Assembly: GCA_014607495.2 (NCBI GenBank)
Contig: CP053163.1
Coordinates: 8,102,716-8,166,715, forward strand
Length of the DNA stretch: 64,000 bases
Origin: Carposina sasakii
Taxonomy: Eukaryota > Arthropoda > Insecta > Lepidoptera > Carposinidae
Direction: 5' to 3'
The position numbers and the translations under genes were made by a program. Within the stretch, counting starts at the first letter, position 1. Every line of letters begins with the position of its first letter. The notes beneath the pieces were generated by a model that saw only the letters and a list, made by a program, of their open reading frames with translations, did not search any database and was not told the origin of the DNA. Shown here one piece after another: positions 21,905-33,109 of this stretch.

Positions 21905-23140
21905 AAGGATATATTATTAGGTTTTTAATGTATCCAGATTACTTAAGTAGCTCAAGTGTATAAATTTTAATCTATAGCTATATACACCAGATAGGCTTTC
22001 GGTATCGAGTAGACTTAACTTCGGAGGTACCTCAATCTCAACTTCACAGGTATACACAGCCAGTTTCAGAGCTTAAGGCTAGACGTGTACTATATATTTA
22101 TATTCTTTTTTTTTTTTTGTTGAAACTATAAATGGCCATTAGATACCGATATTTATTTCATAAATTACTCAATTTTCCATGAAAGATGGCTGACAGTATT
22201 TAAAAAAATTTGATAAAATTTTTCAATTTCAATGACTCTCGTCTTTTTCTTCTTGACCTATATTGATATGAAAGATTAAACTTTAATATCGTTACTGGAA
22301 GCTATTTTTATCGCTTTGTACCTTTGCACATTATTTACGAACCCGCAGTACTGGCTACTCTATTTAGGGAAACAGCCGTTTTGATATGTTTTGATAATAA
22401 TATGTAAGTAACTTTACGATTGTAAACTAAGTCGAGACTACTCGTATTAATTGTATCGTCTGCACAAGTCCTTCTCTTTCCATCAACTATTTTTGGGTGA
22501 CACAAAATGGGGCTTCAGAGTGAATTGTAGCAGTAAACGTTTTTCCTCTCGTTGAAAAATGTTTGTCTTTTTCCTCTTAGACATATTGTTTTCCCCTGTT
22601 TTACAACATGGCATTTGCGTGGATTGGTGGTTGTTTATAGGCGCGAATCGAGAAAGTTTTTTCTTTGTTACCTAAGATTAAGGAAAATTCTACATCTATT
22701 ACATCTGTTATACATCAATTAAATTATTTATTTATTTATAAATGAAATTGTATTAGGCGTTACAATTCGGAAGTTCAAACATTTACTATGGGTGCGCCCA
22801 CCACCGGGCCCTACACCCTCCACTGACCCTCGGATCTGATAACTCATTTATTTATTTATTTTCATATCAATCACATCAATAAGACATCTGAGCAGAAAAT
22901 ACGTTTTTAGAGGTTTTTAGAGTATAACTACAAAGTAAGTACACACAGTTCACGGGCAAATAGTGCCTACAATCTTCAAACTGCTTCAAACAGAGAAATA
23001 TGGCTTTCGGCCAAATCAGGATGGCTGTGCAATGGCGTGTGCCAAAGATCTCTGGAATCATTTGACATTAATACACTATACTGCAGTTAACTACTGGCCG
23101 AAAGCGTCCCCAGAGCACGCGACTAGGTTACCGTCATAGG
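21905..23140. other. Intergenic stretch without a recognised feature
   Basis: AT-rich sequence with a run of 15 T near 22107-22121 and ATTT repeats near 22728 and 22850. A short GC-rich patch at 22790-22840 (GTGCGCCCACCACCGGGCCC) is unexplained. Confidence 0.4.
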
Positions 23141-23144
23141 GGTT

Positions 23145-23262
23145 TTTTCCCATAGTCATCATGCTGTTGCTGGGCAGGCCGGTTGGTGACCGCAGTGTCA
23201 TTTTCGGACTGCTGTCCACCTCCCAGAATCCCCTAATTGCTTACGATATGATTAGGTCCTCT
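23145..23262 (-). mobile_element. Fragment of the element seen at 15632-15868, minus strand
   Basis: CATAGTCATCATGCTGTTGC, TGGGCAGGCCGGTTGGTGAC and CCCCTAATTGCTTACGATAT are diverged reverse complements of the blocks CCGCCTGCCCAGCGTGGTGA and CGTACGAGGCGATTAAGG. Confidence 0.45.
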
Positions 23263-23299
23263 TCAACTTACCACAAGGCACTATGAGCTTTTTACATGT

Positions 23300-23368
23300 A
23301 ATAAGTATAACTATTCACACTTCACAACACCTTAATTTAATCCCCCACTAAGATCCCTAAGGTCGGCA
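23300..23368 (-). mobile_element. SINE tail fragment
   Basis: CACACTTCACAACACCTTAA and CCCACTAAGATCCCTAAGGT match the tail of the SINE at 2583-2835 in the same orientation. Confidence 0.65.
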
Positions 23369-23404
23369 AGAAACATCGAAACAATGTTGTTAGGTACTTA
23401 CTTA

Positions 23405-24033
23405 CCTATACAGTGTGTTCGGGATAGAGTTAGTGATATTTTAAGGGCGTGTTGTACACTTCATTTTATTGATAAAAATACCCCGATGTGGGGGTCTAAC
23501 TGCCCTCTTTTAGAAATGACAGCTATTTTGAGTTTTAAGTATATTTTGTTCATTTTATGGGAAAATTTTTACAATATCTCTGGATTTAAAAGGTGTGATA
23601 AGTAAGAAAAACTGTATTTATAAGCTAGTAGTATTGTCTATCATTCAAATTAGAAAAAAAAATATATGGTACTTAACAGCAATGCCACATGTAGATTTTA
23701 GTCCCAAATATGACTGTTTTTTTTTTCTTATTACGTAACATGCTATGAAAACTAGCTTGTTAATGTGCATTTTTTGTAAATTAAAGAAACCTAGTAATAA
23801 TAGCTACAAAACAACGCCAAATTTATTGCTCTGAGTCACATAGTTTTGAATTTATTGTTATTTGAAATTGACCCTCGCGCGAGCGCCCATAGTCCGTCAC
23901 TCAGGTACCGCTACTCAGGTACTCAGATAAAAGTGGGCAGATAGACCCACATGGGGGTGTTTTTATCGATAAAATGAAGTGTACAACACGCCCTTAAAAT
24001 ATCGCTAACTCTATCCCGGACACACTGTATAGG
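23405..24033. mobile_element. MITE-like element with about 90-bp inverted ends
   Basis: CCTATACAGTGTGTTCGGGA to ACCCCGATGTGGG (about 23405-23493) is mirrored at about 23946-24033 (CCCACATGGGGGTGTTTTTA to CACTGTATAGG). The two arms are highly similar, including GGGCGTGTTGTACACTTCAT. The interior of about 450 bp is AT-rich and non-coding. The core CAGTGTG...CACACTG is flanked by TATA on both sides. Confidence 0.85.
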
Positions 24034-24039
24034 AATTTG

Positions 24040-24875
24040 AACCTAATGAGTAATAATGACAGATTATTTTTATTATAATTAGGTAGGTATATCAAGTAAT
24101 TTTATGGTTAAAATACCTAACAAATTACTATAATGATATTTGCCAACTTTTAAACAAAAAAATCATAAATTTATTTGTTTTATACAATATCGTTGTACGG
24201 TTGTGTATCCGTTTATTGTTTTGTATTCCTTGAAAATATAAGGAAAATTTCCCGTAAAATTTATATAATTATTTGAATTTGCCTTTTCAAAAGCTAACAC
24301 CTTTTTTAACCTTAATTTGTTTTATCCGTAATTTTTTATTATATTTCTTCGAATACTCTACGAACGGAAGAATTACTAAGAACGGAAATAAATGTATATT
24401 ACTAATAATAATTTCGAGTAAATTTAATTATTATTCTAAAATTATTAATATTTAATTTAAAAGTTATTATTCATTTATTATTGGAAGAATAAATATTTAA
24501 TTGCAAGTTTTATCTTGTTTGAATAAACCTGAAACGTCCTTAATCTTCATTCGGTTAAAAAGTAAATGTTAACCAACTCGAATACCTACTTAAGAATATT
24601 TACTTCTATTTAAAACTGAGAGAAATCTATTCAGAAAAGACCAAATTTAAAAAAAAATCTGTTAGTAAATCGCTATTTAGAAAAGTACAATAGGCCAATT
24701 TATTTAGACGTAGTAAGGTTAATTTTGGACAAAAATTTCGCCTTTCTTAAAGCGTTTCCTTTGCGTATTCAAATGACGTTTCATCGTCGCTACAAGTTCT
24801 GTGTTCATACAACGAAGTATATAGTAGGTACATATGTAAGTGTACACTGTAGGAATTTCATCTTTGATTTTTTTT
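24040..24875. other. AT-rich stretch without a recognised feature
   Basis: Very AT-rich (ATTATTAATATTTAATTTAA and similar). The ORFs at 24273-24455 and 24719-25045 have low-complexity composition and no recognisable domain. Confidence 0.4.
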
Positions 24876-24884
24876 AAATATATT

Positions 24885-24975
24885 ATTCCGCAATAGCCAG
24901 AACCTTGTGGCAAGTCTAGGGAAGGCCTAAAGCCTACTACAGCAGTGAACTTCAAAAGGCTGATGTGTATGTGTA
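24885..24975 (+). mobile_element. LINE 3' end fragment
   Basis: CCTTGTGGCAAGTCTAGGGA, AGGCCTAAAGCCTACTACAG and AAAAGGCTGATGTGTATGTG are a diverged copy of the GGGGAGGCCTA...CAGTGGACT...AGGCTGATG 3' end. Confidence 0.45.
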
Positions 24976-25397
24976 ATCTGTTTTTATTTATGGCAAAATA
25001 TTTGTATATGTAAACCTTAGCGCAAATCAACTTGGTATGATGCACCTACGCATACAATAGCATCTTTACTAATATTCAGTACGTATCTGTAAATTTAAGG
25101 ATACTCTAAGGCCGATTTTAAGTAATTCAAATAACCGATGGACAATGTTATATCTATTTCAATAGTTTTGAGTTACGAACCTATTCCACATCAATCTTAT
25201 TATTTATTATAATACTGTTTTTTTTTGCAGCAAGCCATCACCAAATATAATAACATCGCATATAAGATATTGTCAGCATCAGTAGTTATACCAACCATAC
25301 CCTTTTCCACAAATGGAAACTATAACACAGCAGTGTACGCTGTTCCACGCATACTGTGACGTGGCCCGTCATTCTACTTGGTCGTTTCCATTTCGTT

Positions 25398-25433
25398 TCA
25401 GTTCCACGCAGCCTCCCGAGCGGTAACCTCGTC
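25398..25433 (+). promoter_or_regulatory. TATA-less core promoter: initiator plus Bridge I and Bridge II
   Basis: TTTCAGTTC contains an arthropod initiator TCAGTT with its A at 25400 (+1). CGAGC stands at 25417-25421, exactly +18 to +22 (Bridge I, CGANC). TCGT stands at 25429-25432, exactly +30 to +33 (Bridge II, WYGT). CGAGCGGTAACC from +18 also matches 9 of 12 positions of the MTE consensus. There is no TATA box near -30. The surrounding 230 bases are GC-richer than the neighbourhood. The consensus sequences are from Drosophila work and were recalled, not looked up. Confidence 0.55.
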
Positions 25434-25581
25434 TCGCGACACGTACGAGTATTGAACGACTACAAATCCAAACCTTGCGTGTGGAGTGCAGTGATCTATT
25501 TTCAAACTAGGGTTGTACTTAACAGTGTTTTCTTTGCGGCCAGTTTTTGGAGTGAATCCTCTTTTGATGTGTGTTGAAAAT
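25400..25581 (+). other. Candidate first (5' untranslated) exon, probably of the dpr gene
   Basis: The sequence runs from the initiator at 25400 to a strong donor GAAAAT|GTGAGT (GT at 25582-25583) and is 182 bases long. Just before the donor an ATG opens MCVEN, which reads up to the splice site and could be a small upstream ORF. The next coding evidence on this strand is the dpr signal-peptide exon at 37453. Linking the two is inference: the strand is right and the intron length (about 11.8 kb) is ordinary for insect neuronal genes, but no transcript data are at hand. Confidence 0.4.
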
Positions 25582-26286
25582 GTGAGTATTTTTATTTGTT
25601 GTACTGTACTGTACTTTAGTTCTCAATGTTTTCTGATTATGATTGATTTAAGTTTATCAGTACAATTTAGATTTAACATCTTCGAAAAAATATGGTGCAT
25701 ATTTATTTGAAGTAGGTATAATAATATTATGATGCATAACATAACGTAAAGAAAATTAATATGTATAATTATTACGTAGGTAGGTACCTAAATGCTCCTT
25801 TTAATATAAGCAGGTAAATTTATTGATATATTATAATGTATATTTTCTACTATAATGCGACAAGCAAAGTACCTATCAACGACCCGATAGGGCGCTGTAA
25901 GACATATTCACATAAAATATTTTTGATATATTACTTGAAATTTCAAATAAAAAATATGAGGCTATGCCTCATAATTACAGTTATTAATTAGAGTGTATTT
26001 TTGTGATAGATAAGTATGCCTTAGTTTAAGTAGTATCAAATTAATTAGAGTAAGTATAGCAAGACATAAAGTAATCACGTTAATATTTCTATGCTATGTT
26101 CATTCCTAGGATATCTGTATTAAGGTATTCTAGAGGTATCTGAACTAGACTTGTAGCAATCTCATCTACACGTTCACCTTGCTGAATAGCAAATGGGACT
26201 AGCGAATGTAAGACGAGTTGCTCGCTTGTAAGTCGAGGCAAAGTTACGGCGAAGGAGTGGCATCCTTCGGCACATTGTCAATCATA

Positions 26287-26492
26287 AAAACCGCAGCGGT
26301 TATAACCGCCTGACTTTATGACTGTTTTTTCGACTGACGGTTTTTTCCCGCGACTGATTTTTAAACCGCGTTTTGTTACATGGCTAGCGGATGGCTACCA
26401 CGCCAAAATTTGCTGTCCATAGAACTTATATTTGTTGTTTTTAACCGTGGTGTGTGCATCTCGAGCGGTTTTGCGATTACGCGGTTAACCGC
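26287..26492. promoter_or_regulatory. Cluster of GCGGTT/AACCGC palindromes
   Basis: Perfect palindromes GCGGTTATAACCGC (26296-26309) and GCGGTTAACCGC (26481-26492) stand about 185 bases apart, with single AACCGC or GCGGTT sites at about 26289, 26365 and 26465. The CGGTTA half-sites fit a Myb-type motif (YAACNG). The patch is GC-rich within AT-rich DNA and lies about 0.9 kb downstream of the candidate promoter. It could be an intronic regulatory element or the remnant of an inverted-repeat transposon. Confidence 0.35.
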
Positions 26493-26589
26493 TTGCGTAA
26501 AACCCGTAGTGCGGCCTGGCACAAAAATGACCATTGGTAGTGACACCATAGATTCGAACCCTGTCTGGTGCAAATATTGATACGATGAA

Positions 26590-27070
26590 TAATTTAATAT
26601 TGATGTTTGCTTTCAAATTATGTATGTTTTTAATTCTTATCTATGTATTTGTATACCGTTGTTAATAATAATTTAAGTTGGTTAGAACTTGGTACCTTAA
26701 AACGGAGTTGACGTGCACCATATACGTAGTCCTTGATTTAATATTTTGTGGGAATTAGCACACATCCATCTTGCTTTTTTAGAAGTCATTCAGGATTTGG
26801 AAGAAGATTGGAAGTAGATCTAGAAAAGGTAGAATAAATGTAAGTATTTTTAGATAGTTATAATTATTTACTTGATCAATTATAATAATTATACATGTTT
26901 AAATGTTAAATAAAATGTGTAAAATATTTAATTCTATCTAATCATTCAGTCATTCATATCATCATAATAGCCTAAAAGTTCGACGAAATTTAGGTTTTTG
27001 TTTGTTTAGGCTAATTTAAGTATTGTTGTGGAATCACAATATACATTTAAGATAAAATAACTTAAACCTA
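26590..27070. other. Intronic/intergenic stretch without a recognised feature
   Basis: AT-rich with no supported feature. Confidence 0.4.
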
Positions 27071-27080
27071 CTACAGAAAA

Positions 27081-28085
27081 TTAAATGTATGTATAAAGTT
27101 GCCATCTACCGGGAGGGTGCCCATTGAAAGAGGCAATGGCAGCATTGCCACGTTGAATGGCAATGCTAATTTTTTGTCCAAAAAACAGGCCAGCCTTCTG
27201 GTCACGGGAAGTTTCAAACAGGCGTTTGGATAATTTCCCGGTAGAGGTATTCGGTGAGCACTTGGTCCCCACGGTCCCAGTGTCTCGACGCCAAACGCCC
27301 CAAACATGTAGTCTCCTGGGAGACCTGCATATTTGCGGCGCTAAATTGGCGTTTTCCGCCGAACATGCAGCAGAACCGGCTTTGGATGATGTACCGCCGA
27401 TGTGGGAGGCAGCAAGAGTGTCAACACAAGTAGCATCCCACACAAGCGGTCTACCCATCTCCCAAGGCACTAGGGTCATACCGTCGGGCCTTTTCCCATC
27501 ATCACGCGCCAAGCCATTGGGTTCCAGAACTGCTGGCACGTTGGCTTTTCCTAGGGCCCGACGGATAGAATCGTTGATATTTGCGTGCCGTGGGAGACGG
27601 CCCAAGCTTCTGATGCATGAAAGACCGTGGTGACCAAGCCTATCTACGGTGTCCCCACACTGGCAAATGTGGGGAACCGTTACTGTGGCCCCTAGGCGAA
27701 GCGATGCAGCTATACGAAACGTTGTTCTATCTAGCATGGTGCCCGTGTGTGGCGAAGGTAGAGCCTGTAGCCAAAGTCCCGATTCCCATTCTCCAACAGC
27801 GAGTAGACGGGCGCGCTCTGCGGTACCGGATGACGTTTGTATGAGTTCATTCCGTACCAGGCCACAGAGCGGCTCGTTCCACTGTCGCTGAGAAGAAGTG
27901 GCCTTGGGCAGGTCTACGTTTGGGCACCGGGCTATCCAGTCATTTCTGGCCTCGGCCAAGCCGCAGATTGTAATATTTTGGCCGAAAGTTGGTTGAAGTA
28001 TTTTTGCCACGAGTTTCTCTGTGCTGTAGGCCGAGGACAGGAACGCCGGTAGAGAGACAAAAAAATAAAGAAACATGAATATCAA
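27081..28085 (-). pseudogene. C-terminal part of a retroelement protein with CCHC and restriction-like-endonuclease motifs
   Basis: A 334-codon minus-strand frame. Residues 141-157 (CQCGDTVDRLGHHGLSC) form a Cys-x-Cys-x7/8-His-x3/4-Cys zinc-binding motif. Residues 199-202 (RPDG) and 216-222 (WDATCVD) fit the PD-(D/E) arrangement of the restriction-like endonucleases that follow the reverse transcriptase in R2-like LINEs. The last part, FFGQKISIAIQRGNAA (301-316), is also family-like. Between them, about residues 250-285, the expected GVETLGPWGPSAH lies in another frame (27250-27307), so two compensating frameshifts exist and the copy is dead. The RT domain upstream is missing. The hydrophobic N-terminus is probably not part of the original protein. 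A second fragment is at 4831-5137. The exact clade is not assigned. Confidence 0.65.
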
Positions 28086-28089
28086 TAAA

Positions 28090-29860
28090 ATACGCTAATA
28101 TTATTTTGTCATAGCCGAGTTTACCCCAAAGGAATTATATCAAAAGATAATTATAGGTATTCTTGGCTATTTGTAGGTCATCTATCAAACATACTTTACT
28201 AGGGCATTATCCTAAATATGGTTGACAATACATTTATTTAGAAATCAAGGATAGCTGAAAAGTGGTACAGGCTATCCGACTGTAAGGCGTACGTCTTAAT
28301 CATTGGGCTATCATCGCTTTTTATAATATTTTTAATATCTTAATATTAATTATTCGTGCATAAAACTTGACTAAAAATATCTTAGCGTCAATCTGCTCTA
28401 CCTCCCCCTAATAGATGACGAAAGGCCGTGGTCGTGTCGTCCAGTGGAAAAACGATCAAAGCCGTGTCATAGTCGGGTTGTCTTGTGAAAAAACACCCAA
28501 TCGGCCGTCGATAGTCAAATATCGAGATATATTGAATAAGAGTGCCGAATTGCCACTACATATATATAGGTATATTGGAATTTTGCACTTCAACAAATAC
28601 TTTAATGAGCTACTACAAAAAATAGTCCATAATTCAGAAACAGTGAAATTCAAGTTTTTTTTAGAAAACTAGGTAACAATAGCATTGGATTAGTGACAAA
28701 ATAATTTTATTGTAACAATATCGCAAAATAAAACAGAGTGTAGAGACGACTGCAATAGTAAATTTGTATTTTTTTATCTCCACGATAGCTGTATGCTATA
28801 AAAATAATTCAACGGTTCATAAAGCTGCCTCTATTCGGTATGTTTATGGAAAGTTTTTGGCACTAGTACCTACGGGAATTGCAATGAAATGTTATTAATC
28901 TTAATGTAAGACATAAATGTTCATTCACACAACTATAATTGTCCGTAGATTGAAACAAGTAAAAGGTTGATAAGGTACGAGTATAAAGCGCCTGATCATT
29001 TTCATTGCGGTGCATAATATTATTAGATTTTTTTATTACATATATATGGGCAACCCAAAAATAGTTTAGATTATAATATTATTATAATATAATAAATTAC
29101 ATATACATAGGCAACAATATAGATGCAAGACATTAGAAATAAACAAGTTCATTAGAATAAACAGGTAAAATAACACATGTAAAAAAAAAGTTATTATAAC
29201 TTATCTAAAATCTACATTCACCTATTTAAAAAGACAATTTATTACTCCTGGATTATTACACCTATTAACCCTATAATCTAACCACAAAGGTAATAATTTA
29301 CATAAGGCTCATCAGTGTGAATTTTAATGAAAATTTGTTAAACAAGCTGTGGCCATTTTCAACCGCATTGCAATCTAACGCTTTTTAAACTGAAGTGATA
29401 CTTATAGGTATTAACCATGCATGAGCTTTTATTGAATTTTGTTTTATTATTTATATAATTAAAATGTAATTATTTGTAATACGAGTAACTATACACAAAA
29501 CGCATAAACGTTTAGAAAATAGACTTTCAATGTTCTCCCATACAAATAAAGACTATAACGTCACAGTTCTCGACGTTATTATTTGGGGTGCGATGGAGTG
29601 TATTTCAAAGATTTAGCCAGCTAGTATTTGTAAATAGTTAAAGATTAAATTAAGATAAGAATGTCATTTAATAATCACATTTAATAAAATTGGCTCGCTG
29701 GAAGAAGAAGCTAGGCTAGAAGAAATCTCTGTTAGAGATAAGTTCGCCTTTGTACATTATCTTTTAAATTATTTTATCTTGTGTTTTTTTCCTTGTACAA
29801 TAAAGAATTATGAAAGTCATTCTTAGATCAAATAAATAATATGAAATTTAAAGTCTTGCG
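28090..29860. other. Stretch without a recognised feature
   Basis: AT-rich sequence, including alternating AT palindromes at 29070-29095. The 85-codon ORF at 28415-28672 lacks a recognisable domain. No repeats shared with the rest of the window were found. Confidence 0.4.
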
Positions 29861-29867
29861 ACTGGGT

Positions 29868-29932
29868 GGCGTAAACGAGGGACCTAGCCTTGTGGCGTGC
29901 CCTAGGAGAATCTCAATGGGCTGATGACGATA
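29868..29932 (+). mobile_element. Short LINE 3' end fragment
   Basis: CCTAGCCTTGTGGCGTGCCC, TAGGAGAATCTCAATGGGCT and GATGACGATAATG match the end block of the RTE-like 3' ends with an internal deletion. Confidence 0.45.
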
Positions 29933-30644
29933 ATGATTCCCTACTGCGTAATCAAGTTACTCAAAGAGCCAATTACATTATCTTGAAACTATCACGTTCA
30001 AAAACGTGTAGCAAGATGAAACATGAAAACTATTTCAGTAGAGTCGTTGGAAACACTTTAAAGGGTACAAATTAGCTATCCAAAAGTTTGCAGAGTTCTC
30101 AAATAACTCGCTTTTGGTGGGAATGTAGACTATGAGTGGCTTTTATTAACCCTTAAGTAAGTTTAAATGAGCATAGTTAGGAATTCATGATGTATTTAAG
30201 TAGTTTATATCATTAATTACGTATGAATACCCAGTACATTGTCCTTCAAATATATGAGTTTGTATAATTTATATGTTTTTTATTATCAGTGTCGACAGAA
30301 TGAGAAAGTTTTTTTTAATGTAATTTAATAATTACGAGGTAATAATAATATTTATTAGTAAAGGTAGGTAATACGTACAGGAAAGGTAAACTTATTTATA
30401 GCTAACTACGGTTTTTTATTCGTAAATATCGCTCTTTAATTTTATTTTTATTTTATTTTCTTCTCAGCTTTGATCTTAGTTAGATGTAAAATTATAAGAA
30501 TTATATGTACACTCGTATTAATGATTTACTATATTTAGAACTCTTCCATTACCGATTGTCTGACTGACTAACAAACTACGCATAGCCGCGTATCTTAAGC
30601 ACATATACATATACTCTTACACATATAACACTATATACTCATAT

Positions 30645-31000
30645 AAGCGGTGATAGCCCAGTGGTTAAGACGTGCACCTTCCAAGCGAGAAGCGTAAGTT
30701 CGATCCCAGTCACGGGCCTGTACCAATGAATTTATTTAATGTACAGATTTAAATGTTGCAAAATTGTCACTTAGCTCGTGCCTCGGAAAGCACAGCGGTT
30801 TTACACCGTTGGTCCTGCGCCTGATCTCTCTCCGGTCGTGTCGGCTTTCCGTCCCATCGGACTATGAGAGTATCGGAATATAGAGTGCATCTGTGTTTGC
30901 GCACACACTTCTGGACTATAATATCTCATGCGTACCTGGCCAATCTCCGTAGAGATTGGTCGCCTTGATCGAAATACGGTCGGAGATCATCATATACTCA
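30645..31000 (+). mobile_element. tRNA-derived SINE, full length
   Basis: The head (GCGGTGATAGCCCAGTGGTT with an A box, then TAAGTTCGATCCCAGTCACG with a B box) is followed by ATTTAATGTACAGATTTAAA, then a tail with CTCGTGCCTCGGAAAGCAC, GCGCCTGATCTCTCTCCGGT and AGAGATTGGTCGCC, and an end CGGTCGGAGATCATCATA. Tails of the same family are at 41700-41922 and 63548-63725, and a head at 16718-16850. It is the reference copy of this family in the window. Confidence 0.8.
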
Positions 31001-31009
31001 TAAGGTACT

Positions 31010-32140
31010 GGGTATAAAGTTGAGTTTTTTCTATGGGGAGCATAGAGGAACACTAAGACAGAACTAAATTCCCACGGACACTACAAAAATTGAACCATGA
31101 AGTAAACGCGAATGAAGTCACAAAAATCCGCTAGTTTTAATGAGACTTTGTATAAATTTTGATCTGATACTGTTGATAACGTAGCTGTGAAGTTTTTTCC
31201 CATACTATTTTTTATTTCTATCATACACATATCGGTATAACGTAATTAAATGGGATCAGATTTTACAATACCCGTGACGAAGTTGGGTCGCAACCTACAC
31301 GCCTATATCCTTCGTAAATTACAGTGAAATCCGCTTTGGTATTATGAGCTAACGGCATCGATGCTACGATGTAAAATAGTTTCGGGCTGAACCCTCTCCC
31401 ATCGGTCATAGTCGTAATAATCTCGAACTGTGGTCTCAGTTAGGATTGATTGATTACCGTTGTGTGGAAAGGGCTAATCTGACTAGCATATAACATTTTG
31501 TTGCGCTCGAATGTGGTTACTTTCCCTTAACTCGGTTTTTCACTATGGTCATACATTTCATACGAGACCATTCGCACTGTGTCCTATAATATTTACAGTT
31601 TGGGTTGTAATACAATTATATTACATGGTTGTGTGTGACGTTTGCGTTTACGTATAATGATTTGTAGTTTTTTTTACTCAATAACACGTCGTGTACTTGA
31701 TCATGATTTCGTAATAATAGATAATATAGGATCATTTATCACGGATAATAAGGTACCTACTACACTAATGATATTTTATAAAATCCCAAATATCCAATCA
31801 CAAATAAATTCGTATTTCGTAGCGTATGAAGATGTCCCTCTATGATAACGCTACTAGTCGTGTGAGATGGATACAAAGTACCTAATTTTACACAAATTAG
31901 TGGTTGCTATTCTGGAGACTGGCGTATAGTCACCGTACAAATAGAAGAACAATTGAAAACCCAGCGGCTATGATACATGCGTTGATAATATTCGTTATTG
32001 GCGTTATGAAGAGATGTTCTAATGAAATAGCGCTATTAGGCCGCAGATAGAATCAGAAATTACTGCGCAACATTGGCTGAAATATCGCTTCAAATAAATC
32101 CGTGGACTAACAAGGTAGGTATCATAACATAGTATAAAAC
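31010..32140. other. Stretch without a recognised feature
   Basis: No gene or repeat could be supported. A mildly GC-richer patch at 31270-31470 shows no open frame with splice sites. Confidence 0.4.
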
Positions 32141-32144
32141 AAAG

Positions 32145-32245
32145 TGGCTATAGTGTCTATATACCCGTTGTCTGTCTGTCCCTATCTATGCTTAGATCTT
32201 TCAAACTACGCAAAAGATTTTGATGCTGTTTATATAAATAGTTAC
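32145..32245 (+). mobile_element. Possible Helitron-like internal fragment
   Basis: CCCGTTGTCTGTCTGTCCCT and CAAACTACGCAAAAGATTTT followed by GATGCTGTTTATATAAATAG resemble the inner part of the Helitron-like repeats in this window (compare GTCGGTTTGTCTGTGCCTAT at 14132). No terminus is present. Confidence 0.35.
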
Positions 32246-32509
32246 CTATAGAGTGATCCAAGAGAAAGGTTTATAATTATATACCTATAGTATCAGCATT
32301 CCATCCGTCCTAGTTAACATGGTTAGATAGTAGTATGTAGTATTTATGCTAAGCTTTAGACATTAAACTTTTTATGCCATATTTTCCAATATGTTATTTG
32401 CATAAATAGAATGTTATTGATAGTTTAATAACAAAATACAAGAACTACATACTGGGAAATAATAAAGTAAAATTAAAATAAAAACAAGCACCTAGATGTC
32501 CGGTGGTCT

Positions 32510-33000
32510 AGAATATATTTTCAGTTTTTTTATTATGTACATTATTTGGTTCCTTTTCGGGTCGCAGTCGGGTTTTTGGATTTTTTATTGTAGATATGGT
32601 TATGAGGACCCAAACAGTTTAGTGACATTAACCTCAAATCTCTGGAAACTAAGGCTTATCAAGGACGTACAAAAGAGGTTTCTCACCCTCTAATTAGCTA
32701 CTAAACGCCCCTCTAGCTACTGACCGCACATCTGCCATTACTTGGTTCCTATCAAAAGTAATAGCCTTGATAATGGCATAACATTAAATGTTAATTAACC
32801 TTACTCGACCACAATAAATTTCATCGTCCATAGTCTGACATTCTGATATGATAACTACTGAACAGCCAGGATCTATTGAAATATTAGCTTGGCTGTCGGG
32901 TAATGATATACATAGTTTTCTTTTCAGTTTTTTAAGCAGTCGGATTTTTGGATTTTTTAAATTATGTCTTTTTTATCTTATACTTTTTTGTTATGAGTAC
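32510..33000. repeat. Two copies of a GCAGTCGG(G/A)TTTTTGGATTTTTT block
   Basis: GCAGTCGGGTTTTTGGATTT (about 32566) and GCAGTCGGATTTTTGGATTT (about 32936) occur with similar flanks (TTTTCAGTTTTTT before each). They may be pieces of one dispersed repeat. The overlapping ORFs of 65 and 88 codons are low-complexity by-products. Confidence 0.4.
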
Positions 33001-33109
33001 CTAGCTACTAATAGTTTCGCTTCAAGAAACATGCTCAACATGCTCGGCAGCATGAAGTTTTCGTCTTGCTGCTGTCTAAAAACTTGGTTGTTACCCAACT
33101 TTCAATCGA

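Noticed and set aside
26515..26580. tRNA-like stretch with GATTCGAACCC
   Set aside because: The B-box-like word has no matching A box or cloverleaf and no second copy.
27157..27633. 158-codon ORF, plus strand
   Set aside because: Shadow of the minus-strand retroelement frame, which carries the recognisable CCHC and PDG motifs.
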